Origin: Zopfochytrium polystomum
Lineage: Eukaryota > Chytridiomycota > Chytridiomycetes > Chytridiales > Chytridiaceae
Direction of reading: 5' to 3'
Assembly (NCBI GenBank): GCA_025765615.1
Contig: JAIVFJ010000032.1
Span: forward strand, 127,001-191,000
Length of the DNA stretch: 64,000 nt
Positions 10,930 to 21,037 of the stretch are shown here, one piece after another. The translations under genes and the position numbers were made by a program. The notes below the pieces were generated by a model. That model worked only from the letters and a program-made list of their open reading frames with translations. It was not told the origin of the DNA and ran no database searches. Within the stretch, counting starts at the first letter, position 1; each line of letters begins with the position of its first letter.

Positions 10930-11519
10930 TCATCTCATGTATCGCCGCCGCCAGTACGGCATAAGCTTCCTGAGAATCCTCGCCTGCGTCGGCGTCGACC
11001 GCACACGCCGCCTCTTGATCCGCGACTTCCACGCCCGGTTTTTGCGATTCAGGTGGTGGTTTCCCGCCTGTGCGCGCTTAAACTGGCCGCCGCGGATGAG
11101 CAGCCAACTGTTTTCAAATGGTGTTGTTCGTTCGTCAGAGTTGGCGAAACAAATAATAATCGATAAGCCCGACAAAAGAGAAATAGGAATTCAAGAGGGA
11201 GCTCGTACCGAGTAAGTGCGCCGCGGTGGTTCTTCAGCTTGTACTTTTTCCCTTTCCGCACGCTCGCCGTCTTGCGATGCCGCGGGCGCAAGCGGATGGC
11301 AGGTTCCTTTGATTTGAACCGCACGCCACCGACAAGTGCTAGATGAGGCTTCGGCGAAGACGAGATGACCGCCGGTCGCAAAGTTGCTGCAATCGGCGCG
11401 CTGGAGCGGATGAGGGAGGAGACGGTCCAGAAGGTTGAGCCGGTTGAGGCTACCGCGCTGATTGACGAGAGGGGGCGAGCACTTGGAATGAGCGATCTGA
11501 AGGGCGCGAAGAACGCCAT
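10930..11519 (-). CDS. Mitochondrial large-subunit ribosomal protein bL35m
   Basis: Exons 11209-11519 and 10930-11107, joined in frame at CG/GTACGA...AACAG/T, give 162 residues. The first about 70 residues form a Ser/Ala/Arg-rich presequence typical of mitochondrial import. The core contains KYKLKNHRGALTR, then RGGQFKRAQAGNHHLNRKN, then a very basic tail ending RILRKLMPYWRRRYMR. These are the bL35 hallmarks (K-x-H-R-G-A; R-R-x-A-G-x-x-H-L-x-x-K; LPY at the end). It would act in the mitoribosome large subunit. The other mitoribosomal gene here is at 54693-55538. Confidence 0.85.
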
Positions 11520-12118
11520 CCGCCGATCTAGTGCGGATCGGAAGAGCCCTGCCGCGTTTGAAAGGATTAACGGGTTAGAACAGTCGCTATTGCCAGATCC
11601 CTCGCGAGATCGTGGTTAAGGGGGATCATTCTTACCGACGCCATTGCGTCGAACCCCCATCGCAACCCTTGTTGCCATTGGGACCATCCTTCGGCTGTTG
11701 GAACTAACTTCTGACTTGTCTTGTCCCTGACCCAAAAGGGGCAAACCACGAGGAGCACCAAACAACTACTTGTTCTTCTTTTTCCATCACACATTTGCCG
11801 GGACGCACGGCGATAATTATCCTGAGTGCGCGGTCTCCCATGGCGCACCTGGATTCGCGCAATAGGGCTATGGGTAAAGCAGATGGTCTCTAAGCAGGGT
11901 GAGGATCCATTGGGGGTCGAGAACGGTCTCTGCCACTTCCCCCCCGGAATCTCAGTTTGACGGCGAAATGCCCATCGTGTTGTGCGACTGATATTTTGTA
12001 TTGAACAAAGAAAGCAAGCATTTCGGGGAAAAGTCTACAAATGCAAAGAAGCAAGAGACGGAAAGAAGAAGCGAGAAGCGAGCTGATGAACAAGTGTGGA
12101 GTAAGAAAATGCCAATCA
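11520..12118. other. Spacer, nothing recognised
   Basis: Separates bL35m from the secreted acidic protein gene, both transcribed leftward. No coding or RNA signal recognised. Confidence 0.4.
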
Positions 12119-12802
12119 TTACTCGTCCTCTTCGACAGCGTCCACGTATTCATCCTCATCCACAGCTTCGTCCTCGTATGTGTCATCGTCGAGAGCCTCC
12201 TCTTCGTCGAGCGCTTCCTCTTCGTCGAGAGCCTCCTCTTCGTCGAGCGCCTCGTCCTCATCGTACATGGCCTCCTCGTCAACAGCCTCCTCGTCGTCAA
12301 ACGCCGTAACGCCACCATCGTACGCAGCGTCATCTTTGAACGAGTCCTCGTACGCAGCCTCCTCAGTGTCGACGAGGCCTTCGCCTGGAGGAAGGAAGAG
12401 GCGTCGCCGATGAGTAAAACAAAGAGAAACCCATCAACCTGGGCGCAGAATGTACTAACCACCGCCGCCGCCGTCGCCGCCCATACTCATCCCGGGGAAC
12501 CCTCCGCCCCCGAAACCGTGGTGGCCGCCGCCGAACCCACGTCCTCCTCCGAAATGTGCGGGGCCGCCAAAGCCGCCGCCCCAGCCGTGTCCGTGGCCTG
12601 TGTTTTGTTGCCGAGGAGGTGTTGGAGAGACGAGTGGTTACGGGTGCAAAGGGAGGTGGATTATGTGCAGAATGTGCTTACCACGGCGGGAAAGGCCGAC
12701 AACCTCTTCGCTTCCTGGCTGTGCAGGGGATGGCGCGGGCGCCGAGGTGACGAAGGCTGCGCTGGTGGCGAGGACGGTAAGGAGGAGTAACTTCGAGTAC
12801 AT
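12119..12802 (-). CDS. Small secreted Gly/His-rich protein with a long acidic tail
   Basis: Three exons (12682-12802, 12460-12597, 12119-12384) join in phase to 174 residues. It begins with a clear signal peptide, MYSKLLLLTVLATSAAFVTS. Next comes a short linker ending in a dibasic GLSRRG. A Gly/His/Phe-rich block of about 46 residues follows, of the type GHGHGWGGGFGG and GFGGGHHGFGGGG. The last about 85 residues are Asp/Glu-rich, with repeats of ALDEEE and aromatic Tyr spacing. No known family was recognised. The composition would suit a cell-wall, biomineral or metal-binding role, but that is inference. The first two introns have donors GTAAGC and GTTAGT. A TATA-like AATAAATA lies about 55 bases upstream. 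Confidence 0.7.
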
Positions 12803-14770
12803 TTTTCGTTTCTTTTCGGTTTTCTGGACCACTGTCGCTGGATAGCAGGCAGCGGTCGTATTTATTGTGGTGTTGTTTGGCTGCGGGTTGTGTCTGGCAG
12901 TAAGGGGCTAAGCACCAGCCTTTGCTGCGCCCGCATCCGGCCATCACTCAGAACCCGATTCGGGAAAAAAAAACACGAGAGGCGGAGACAGATGTTTGTG
13001 TCTGCGCCGCGTTGCGTGTTTGCTCCCAACGTTTCTTCGACATTTGCAGCTTTCTTGGTGGGGTGTTTTGTTTCCGGTGTTTTCCGTCATTCACAAAAGT
13101 AAAACAAGCGCTGTTTGTTGCATATGGCCAAAAAGGGCGGGCCTGTCTGGAGCCTCTGTCCACGTAAATGACGGACAGCAGACTTTTCATTCTTCCAAAC
13201 CACTGTTTGTTTCCGCTCCTAACAAGGGAAACATCGCCCTATTTCCGTTCCACATCTCAGCTTGACGCCGCCGCCGACTAACTGCGATCCCTCAGAAAAA
13301 AAAGACGTGTTTGTCCGCGGTTGCTTCTCTCTTGTGAAGAGAGTTCCGTCCTCGCAGTAAGTGATACTATTACTCGGACACGACTACATGTGCGACGCGC
13401 TCCACCTTTGCACTCATTCCTCGACTACCTGTTTTTCTAAGTCTTGCGTACCACATCGCCATTCCCACAAATGTGATCGTGCTTTTTTCCACCGGCTCCA
13501 AACTGCTTTCCTGCTATTGCGGTAGCCGGATCCTCATGTCTGGCACCGAGGTCAAATTCATCAAGGCGGTTTGTTCCAGGCAAGGTCCAGTTGAATCCTT
13601 CGGGCGGGCCGGTCAATTCATTCAGGCTTAAGAGCATCTTTGCAAACCCGAAACAAAATCCGGAATACTGGAAAATCCTTTGAACCTCGAGGACAAGTTG
13701 ACTGCTTTCAGTCACTACAGCAACTTCTCCCCATGGAAACTCCAAAAAGCTTGAAGCTCTGTCTCGCTATCTGGCGGAAGCGAGAAGTCGAGCACATTCG
13801 CGATGAACGAAACTGCCACCTGGCTCACGAGCTATCGAGAGGACGAGGCGCAAATGTGTTGGATCTGGAAGTTGCCACAGGTTGTAGGAGGGACTTAATA
13901 GTATCTATCCCTAAATGAATTCTTTCCAACTTTTTTCTTCTCATAAATGAACTTTCGGAGCTGATTTCAAATGGCGATGTTTGGTTTCTCATCAACACGC
14001 CTTCGGCGAACACAAGAAAGTGAGTTTCCAGGTGCTCCCTTTGTTGAGGTTGCGGACTGAGGCTTCAGGGAGAGCAAGAAAATTCTCATTTATTTCTCCA
14101 TGGGACTGTCAGCTGGTTAAGGTAACTCGCCAATCTGTCTCTCTGTCTCTCTGTTTTTCCTGGTAAGAAGCAGAGCCAAGGGTGTTAGGCAGAACTGACT
14201 GCTTAGCAGCAAGAGACACAAGGCAGACCCGAACCTACTGTGACTGTCAGTTATCGTTCTCACAATACCCATGGGAGAGCAAGCCACCGCCAATGCAGAC
14301 CTGGGTGCTGGCTTGCGCTGATGACAAATACTCTGAGTATTAAGTGGAACGGAAACCTGGTGTTAACAGTTTTCCTCCTGCACTGCTCAAGCGATAATGT
14401 AGGAGAGGTTTCTTACCCTGCGCTGGTCATGCTTGCCTAGCAACTATTATGCCGTGTATATCATCATTATGCATCAATAATTCATAACAGAGCTTCCAAG
14501 TTTGGGAGAAGGACCACAAAGACAAAAAATTAACCCCACTTCTCCACTAATTGTAAAGATATCATAAGTCGGAGCCTTGCAACTCGCCCACAGGTATAAC
14601 AATAATCCAGCATAAAATGCTGCATTAAGCAAAATATGTTGCTTGTCAAAATGCAACAAATGGCATTATTCTTGCCAAAACTGCAAGCCGTTTTCCCAGG
14701 TAATAGAGCTTGGCTGGAGACAACCCATCAATTTTTATTCCTTGCTCTTGACATCGCTCCCGAGTGATAT
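12803..14770. other. Gene-poor stretch
   Basis: No supported gene. A minus-strand open frame at 13437-13745 and a plus-strand one at 13640-13918 look peptide-like in short spans but have no recognisable family and overlap each other. Confidence 0.4.
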
Positions 14771-15680
14771 AGCAGCGGCAAAGCGGCTGCTAGATTCGCA
14801 GCCTTCAGCTGCGATCTCCATTAAACTTTCGTGAATTCTACATCACCGCTACCTGACACTGGCAGCAAAGCAGCAGTTGGATTTGTGTCAGGAACAGGGC
14901 AGGACAGGGCAAGGCAGGCAAGGAACTGAGAGGAGTTATAATTGTATTGGAAACAATAATTCATTTGAGGGATGGGACCGGTCCCCTTTTTATACCTTTT
15001 GAGAGTCTTCCTTGTCAAGACTCAAAGAAAGTTCCAGAAAGAACAATTGGTAATACAATGATACCAGTGAAACCAATGACAACAATAAGACAAGTCAGGA
15101 AAGCAAAGAAGGTTCCAGAAGGCTCCACAATGTTCCAGGAAGGAATGTCCTAGAAGGTTCCAGAGGTGGAGGGTGGTTCATAACAATTTGCAGCCTCCAG
15201 CTGCAATCTACTATTAAACTTCAACACCATAGTTACGTTTTTGGCTAATTCTCCCATTACCGTCACTGCTGCCGCTATATTCGCAGCCTTCGGCTGTGAT
15301 CATCATTTTCAACTTTGATTAGTCATTGCCACATTCATTTTTTCCTCACTCTGACAATTGTCTTCACAGACTCACAGCCAAATGATAGCGCCACTGCTAG
15401 ATTCGCAGCCTTCAGCTGCGGTCTCATCATCCTTTCAACACCATAATGGCAGCAGACTGATATAGGGGGAAGCCGCCGCTAGATTCGCAGCCTTCGATCT
15501 ACTTTCATTGTCAACACTATAAGGGTTTTTTATGTGAATTCTCCATTTTGCCACCTGATACAGAGGCTGCAAAGCAGCAGCTGGATTCGCAGCCTTCAGC
15601 TGCAATCTGCTTTCAATTGCATCGCCAAGAAGAACTATCATAGCAGCCTTCGGGGCCGCCCTCGCGGCCTTCGGCCCCTC
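14771..15680 (+). repeat. Cluster of double-hairpin elements (about seven copies)
   Basis: The core GCAGCCTTCAGCTGC, a perfect 5-bp stem (GCAGC/GCTGC) with loop CTTCA, or close variants recur at about 14798, 15190, 15283, 15405, 15487 (truncated), 15589 and 15642. In the better copies the stem is extended by flanking AGATTC...GATCT pairing. It is often preceded by a second hairpin, as at 14771-14791 (AGCAGCGGCAAAGCGGCTGCT), giving a double-hairpin unit of about 50 bases. Spacings are irregular (53 to 392 bases), so it is a dispersed rather than tandem array. AT-rich linkers with shared words such as TTTCAACACCATAA separate the copies. Confidence 0.75.
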
Positions 15681-16270
15681 GTGCGGCGCAGGACAGGAGC
15701 GAGAAAGAGAGAGAGAGAGACGGAGAGGCAGACCGACGGACAGCATTGCGGAGAGAGGGAGAAATGGGAAAGATAGACAGATCAAATAGAATAAGCGAAA
15801 TTCCATTTCAGGTGTTGCAATCGAATTTTTAGAGTGGTGGATGAAATCTGGGGGGTCCGCTTGTTTGTGGAGAAAAACAGTTTAGCCGCAACGGGTTGTT
15901 TCTTTTTTATGAACTCAGTGCCACTCGGAGTTCCGGCTGTTTGACTGACGGAAAGTGGTGGCGTTTTGTCCAGAAAAAAAAACAGCAAAAATAACACCTA
16001 ATTTGAAATCGTCTCCGTCAGGCCCGCCGAAAAAATGCCAAGAACGGAAAGAGGAGATTTTGAAGGTTGACAGACGAACAAAGGAAATGCCACATAAATA
16101 CCCTCCGCAATCACAACGGACCTTCTGTGTCAATCAACCCAGTCGCCCCTCGACGATCTGAAACAAAAGTATTAAGAGCAAAGAAAGCATGACGCGTGTC
16201 AGGTAAGATCCGCAGCATACCTTCCACAGTTCATCATCCTTTCGACTGAGACTTTGCTAAAAACGACAGC
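15681..16270. other. Spacer upstream of the SnoaL-like gene
   Basis: Contains a short purine (GA-rich) run at about 15700-15735. Otherwise it presumably holds the 5' flank of the gene starting at 16271. Confidence 0.4.
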
Positions 16271-17461
16271 ATGATCGCCACACTTTTGGTTGTCTGCGCT
16301 GCCTCGAGCGTGAGTGCCGTAGGGTTCAGTTACGGCAACATCGAGCTCAATAACGTCGAAGCATTCGTATACACTGCAGTAAGCAACATTTCTCAGCCAT
16401 CCATCTTGTACTTAAGTCAAATTCTCGTTTCAATCGGCGACCAGGTCAAAACTCTCTTCGACAATAGAGATGTGTCCCTTGTCGATAAGTACTGGTCTCC
16501 TGGCTACATTCAGCACAACCCGTGAGTAGCGCCAGAGCAACACACCTTGCCTGACTCTGAGTTTCTCCGATCCGCATAACCACACACACACCCCGCTAGA
16601 TCCATCCCAAACGGAATCGATGGCCTGAAAAGCTTCATCAGCACCTCCAACATCTCCTACGACATTGGCTTCGTCGCCTCCAACAAAAACATCGTTTCTC
16701 TCCATGTACTCGCCACCGACCGCCCCACCGGCAACCAGAGTGTCATCGTCGACTGGTTTCGCGTCGAAAACGGCCAGATTGCCGAGCACTGGGACACCAT
16801 CCAGACGGCCGTCCCGGCGTCAAAGACTGCGAGCGGCAACCCCATGGCCGACCCCGAGACCGAGCGCAACTCGTACAACACGTCCCTCTGCGGCGACCTC
16901 GCCGTCGAGTCCGCCGAGCGCGCGCGGGCGGTCGAGGCGCTGACACAGCTGCTCACAAACTCGTCGGCCAAAGCAAGCGACTACCTCCAGGACCCGTACA
17001 TTCAGCACAACCCGAACGCGGGGAACGGCGTCGCGGCGTTCGAGAGCTTCCGCGCGTTCCTCGGCCAGGCGACGGAGTACGGCACGGGCCTGACGACGGT
17101 AAAGTGCGACATTGTGTTCATGCACACGCGCGGGGCGTTTAGCGGCACCGGCGGGGCCGCGAGCGTCACGACGGACATTTACAGGGCCAAGGGCGACAAG
17201 TTTGTTGAGCACTGGGACGTGGTGCAAGACGAGACGCCCGTGGCGAATTCCGTCAGCGGAAACCCAATGTTTTCGACCGACGAAGTCGGCCTGATCCACG
17301 ATGTAGACCAGTCTCAGTACGGTCCTGTGGGCAAGTTTGCGACGACGTCGTCGTCGTCGTCGTCGTCTATTCTGCCGTCTGGAGGGACCATCTACTACTC
17401 GGCGGCGACTTCCCGCCGGGGCATGATGCCTTTCGGCTTTGTCCGTTTCCTCTGGAAATGA
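16271..17461 (+). CDS. Secreted protein with two tandem SnoaL-like (NTF2-fold) domains
   Basis: Exons 16271-16378, 16445-16521 and 16600-17461 give 348 residues; the first intron (66 nt, in frame) is inferred because its removal restores domain alignment. A signal peptide MIATLLVVCAASSVSAVGFS begins the protein. Domain 1 has LVDKYWSPGYIQHNP and ends with GQIAEHWDTIQ. Domain 2 has LQDPYIQHNPNAGNG and ends with DKFVEHWDVVQDETP. YIQHNP and (A/V)EHWD are the hallmarks of SnoaL-like/polyketide-cyclase-type proteins, usually one domain per chain. A Ser-rich linker and a basic, hydrophobic C-terminus follow. The substrate is unknown; two domains could make a pseudo-dimer. It lies just upstream of ADE8 on the same strand, with no evidence of co-function. 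Confidence 0.8.
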
Positions 17462-17642
17462 TTTCTGGTGCACGATTTACTGTTAGAGTGTTTTGCGCTC
17501 AGAAAAGGGCAATAAAGTTGAATATGTCAGGGTTCGCGAACAACCTTGTCACCGTGTTTACATTGACCGCAAGTGGGAAGAAAAAGAAACGAGGAAAAAA
17601 AAAAACAAAAAAAAAATAAAAACCAAACTGCGTCAACTTGAC

Positions 17643-18341
17643 ATGTCCGAACCACCCAGAACGAAGAAGCAGATCGTCGTGCTGATCTCCGGCAATGGCT
17701 CCAACCTGCAGGCCTTGATCGACGCGACGACGACGACGACGACGACGACGACCACCACCGCCGCCACCCCCGCCCTCGCCGATACGTCCATCGCGCTCGT
17801 CGTCTCGAACAAGCCGTCCGCCTACGGCCTCGAACGCGCTGCGCGCGCCGGCATCCCAACCCTCACCCCCTCGGCCTCGCTCGCCGCCTTCAAGAAGGAC
17901 GGCAAGACCCGCACCGACTACGACCTCGCCCTCGCGCAGTCCATCCTCGACCGCTTCGCCGCTGTAACCTCGGCCGCGCAGCAGCCGGACCTCCTCGTCC
18001 TCGCCGGCTTCATGCACGTCCTCTCCGCCGACTTCATCGCCCTCTTCCCCTGCGGCATCGTCAACCTTCACCCGGCGCTTCCCGGCCAGTTCGACGGCGC
18101 AAAGGCCATCGAGCGCGCGTTCGACGCCGCCAAGAAGGGCGACATTGACCGCACCGGCGTGATGGTGCACTGGGTCATACCCGAGGTGGACCGCGGGGAG
18201 GTGATTGTGAAGCGGGAGGTGGAGATTCGCAAGGAGGACACGCTCGAGGACCTCGAGGCGCGGATCCATTCGGTGGAGCACGTCCTCATCGTCGAGGGCG
18301 TGAGGGAAGCACTGTTTGGGGCGTCCAAGCGCAAGCTGTGA
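17643..18341 (+). CDS. ADE8: Phosphoribosylglycinamide formyltransferase (GAR transformylase)
   Basis: A single-exon gene of 232 residues for the purine-pathway step converting GAR to formyl-GAR with 10-formyl-THF. Family features: N-terminal IVVLISGNGSNLQALIDA (phosphate-binding loop), LLVLAGFMHVLS, the catalytic Asn-His in IVNLHPALPG, and VHWVIPEVDRGEVI, which carries the conserved Asp. It is a free-standing enzyme as in yeasts, not fused to GARS/AIRS as in animals. Oddities: a run of about 11 Thr near residues 28-39, encoded by an (ACG)n repeat and inserted after the first helix, and LHPALPGQFDG in place of the more usual HPSLLPxFxG. The start was chosen at ATG 17643, directly before the conserved N-terminus. 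Confidence 0.92.
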   Translation: MSEPPRTKKQIVVLISGNGSNLQALIDATTTTTTTTTTTAATPALADTSIALVVSNKPSAYGLERAARAGIPTLTPSASLAAFKKDGKTRTDYDLALAQSILDRFAAVTSAAQQPDLLVLAGFMHVLSADFIALFPCGIVNLHPALPGQFDGAKAIERAFDAAKKGDIDRTGVMVHWVIPEVDRGEVIVKREVEIRKEDTLEDLEARIHSVEHVLIVEGVREALFGASKRKL

Positions 18342-18931
18342 AAGCACACACGCAACACACATAAATTACAATTAACCCGCTTGTTTGAGGTTCGAAGATG
18401 CGATAAAGGAAACAACCCAACCCCCCTTACGAAGTGTTACAATATAGGGGCGCGAAATTCCTGAAGTAAATATGCAGAAAGATGGCACTTGGAATGGTTA
18501 GACAGTGATCATTGAGAGGGAGGCGGACGTTGATGTGAAACAACGCGAAAGAGGAGCACGAACAATATTAACGAAGTAAGGTTTCACTGCACGCGTGAAG
18601 GGTAGGGAAGCAACGCTCTTTTCATCACGGAACCGTCAGTGACAGGGATGTGCAGCACGCCCATAAAAGATTGCTCAAGGCTGAGCGATGCGGTAAGCAT
18701 GTTTGTGGAGCCTACTCTCTTGGAACCTCCCGACAGTGCCCGGACATGCCTGAGGGGGAAGAACGTTCTGCGGGACTTTCCGTCGCGGAACAGCAAAACG
18801 TTCCGTCGCCTCGATGGTGGGGGAAACAAAAAAGCAAAAGAGAAGAGAAAAGAAAATCTTCCGTCGGTGCTGACTTAGCAGATTCTATTACAATAAAGGG
18901 CATTTCACAACTAACCGACGTCGCCCTCTCA
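18342..18931. other. Spacer between ADE8 and the first seven-pass gene (convergent)
   Basis: Presumed 3' flanks of two convergent genes; nothing else recognised. Confidence 0.4.
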
Positions 18932-20671
18932 TTACTTGGGTTGCTTCCAGAAACGATGCATCTGCACAGCAAAAAGCAACCCAACACTTCCAATGAGAGC
19001 ACTGTAAAAAAAAAAAAAGGAAAATAGCATTGCGCGAAGAGCCTTGGTCAGTCGCGCTTCGGTCGAACGTAAAAAAAAAAAAAAAAAAAACTCAACTACT
19101 GCGTGAGCACCGCCGCCAACCAGAGGTAGTACGCCGTGAGTCCATTAGGCAGCATCGACGCGGGTATCCGCAGCCCCGCGTGCGTGACGAGCGACGCGGC
19201 GACCGCCAAACACACCCAGCCCAGCGCGCTCCGGATCACCCGCACCGCCCCGACCCGCAGCTGCCACTCCACGGCCTCCAGGCTCGCGTCGAGCCGCTTC
19301 GGCAGCGGCGGCGAAGGGTGGTGTGTCACGGGGAGCACGGGCAACGGCGGAGGCGAGCGCGGGTCCAGCGAGGGAGGCGACAGAATCGGCAGCGAGGCGT
19401 GCGTCGACGTCGACGACCGCCGAGCCGACGACGACGACGTCGGCGAGAACGCCTGCGACTGCTGCCGGCGAACCGCGGTTGGCGAGTCGACCGCTTGAAA
19501 GACGATGGGGGCGCCGAGGTTTTGCAGACTCGTTGACAGTGGTGGGGAGGGCGTTGGCGGCGGCGCATCTCGTTGCGGGCGAAGGGGTCGAGGAAGGGAC
19601 GAGCTCTGAACAACGCCTTCGTCCTGTCTCGTTTGAGACGCACGTGCTTCGTCCATCGACTCTCGGACTCGATTCAACGTGAGGAGCGTCGGTCCTAGGG
19701 TCTTGAGCGCGTTGGAAAAGGAGTGACAGGCCCACAGCAGGCAGGCTAGAAGAATGCTGCAGCCCCCTAGTAGCCCGCCTGTATCGATCCAGGTGGCGAT
19801 TTCGTGTTGGTGCAGTAGAAGCTGTTGTCGATCGTAACTCGTTTCTGTTTGCAGTCTATCCTCGAGTATCCCAAGCCAGACGTCTGCGGCCCCGGAGGCT
19901 AACGGAAATAAGGAGAAGAAGAGAAGGAGGCAAAAGAACGTGGAGAGGCCTCGAATGAACCCCGTCAGTGGCCGCAGAAAGGCATCAAAGAGTAAAGGTA
20001 CGATAAAGCTTAAAAGAGCAACGCTTGCACCGCAAAAGATGCTAAGCGGTGGTATCTGTTTTAGCACGCCTCACGAGTTTCCTCTTTGAAAATGACTGAC
20101 CGGAAGTTAAGGGGCTTGAGCTCTCGCATGAACCGGAGGGACACTGCCTGGCTCAGAAGCAATAAGATGGCCAAAGAAATGGAGATCTCCATGGACGTCG
20201 GACGCGTCCTCGGCCCCTGACCTCGATATTCGCTGGCGTGAAGATGAACTGGAATGGAGCTCCGGCGGAGTTGGCGAGAAGCAAGGACCAGTACAGGCAT
20301 GCCGACCGCTGCCGTCAGAAACAGCAGGATGGAAACAACGTCGACTGTGGTGTGGTTGAAAAGTTTTCTTTCGTGAATGCTCTGCTTGGGGGCGGCGATG
20401 TGACCAGCGGGATCTTACCAAGATGGTTGCAAACGGGGCTGGCCAGGCCCGCGTAGCATCGCAGGTCAAAGTAGGCAATGCAAGGGGACTGCACATCGCT
20501 TCCATCTGAAGGCAGGGGGGATGAGTTTGGTGGATCCTCTGGGCGGCCAGTGCGCCCTGTCTTCTTAACGCGCCCCAGATTGATCTCACCTGGCGTTGGC
20601 GGCGCCATACGCACGCTTGGTGACTTTTCTTGTCGAGCGAAAGAAACAAGGTTTGGACGGACGTGAGGCAA
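18932..20671 (-). CDS. Seven-pass membrane protein, family copy 1
   Basis: Four exons (20419-20671, 20101-20344, 19097-20041, 18932-19001) join with phases 1-2-2 to about 503 residues. The N-terminal segment has the cysteines of SPCIAYFDLRCYAG. Predicted membrane helices: TM1 SILLFLTAAVGMPVLVLA, TM2 around SISLAILLLLSQAVSL, TM3 ASVALLSFIVPLLFDAFL, TM4 ending ADVWLGILEDR, TM5 LLGGCSILLACLLWA followed by KTLGPTLL. A Pro/Ser-rich loop of about 120 residues then leads to LEAVEWQLRVGAVRVIRSAL, TM6 and the YYLWLA motif. TM7 (ALIGSVGLLFAVQMHRF) sits in the last small exon. The family is unrecognised; the topology (short outer N-terminus, long TM5-TM6 loop, short tail) is GPCR-like. The start (ATG 20671, or 20608) is uncertain. 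It is head-to-head with copy 2, about 370 bases apart. Confidence 0.7.
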
Positions 20672-21037
20672 CGGAAGGCATATGTTTGCGGTTGCCTTTC
20701 CGGGAAGTTCAGAAATGCCGCATTCGGGAAATCCGACACGATTCGGCGCACGCGTTCTGTCTCAAAATTCCGCTTAATCAGTACTTGAAAAGTCCATAAG
20801 GCCCGCCAGAGCAGCAGGATTTCAACGCTTGCGAAGGAGAAAAAAGCAAAATCGTAAACCGCTGGCAACAGCCCCTTTGCACCTTACGTGAATATGGCCC
20901 TCGTGAACTCGAACTGGAGTAGTGGGGGAGGTCGACGCTTTATCCCCTTCTCTTGTCAGCGCCCGTTTCCGCTTCCGTTTCCGTCCCGAGCGGAGCCCGA
21001 AGGGCCAGTCCTTCGCTTGAGACACGCGAAAAGTGGT
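20672..21037. promoter_or_regulatory. Shared divergent promoter region of seven-pass copies 1 and 2
   Basis: The two family copies start on opposite strands on either side of this stretch of about 366 bases, so their promoters must lie here or overlap. No specific element was identified. Confidence 0.35.

Noticed and set aside
13437..13918. Overlapping frames on both strands with peptide-like stretches
   Set aside because: No recognisable family and mutually exclusive; too weak to annotate.
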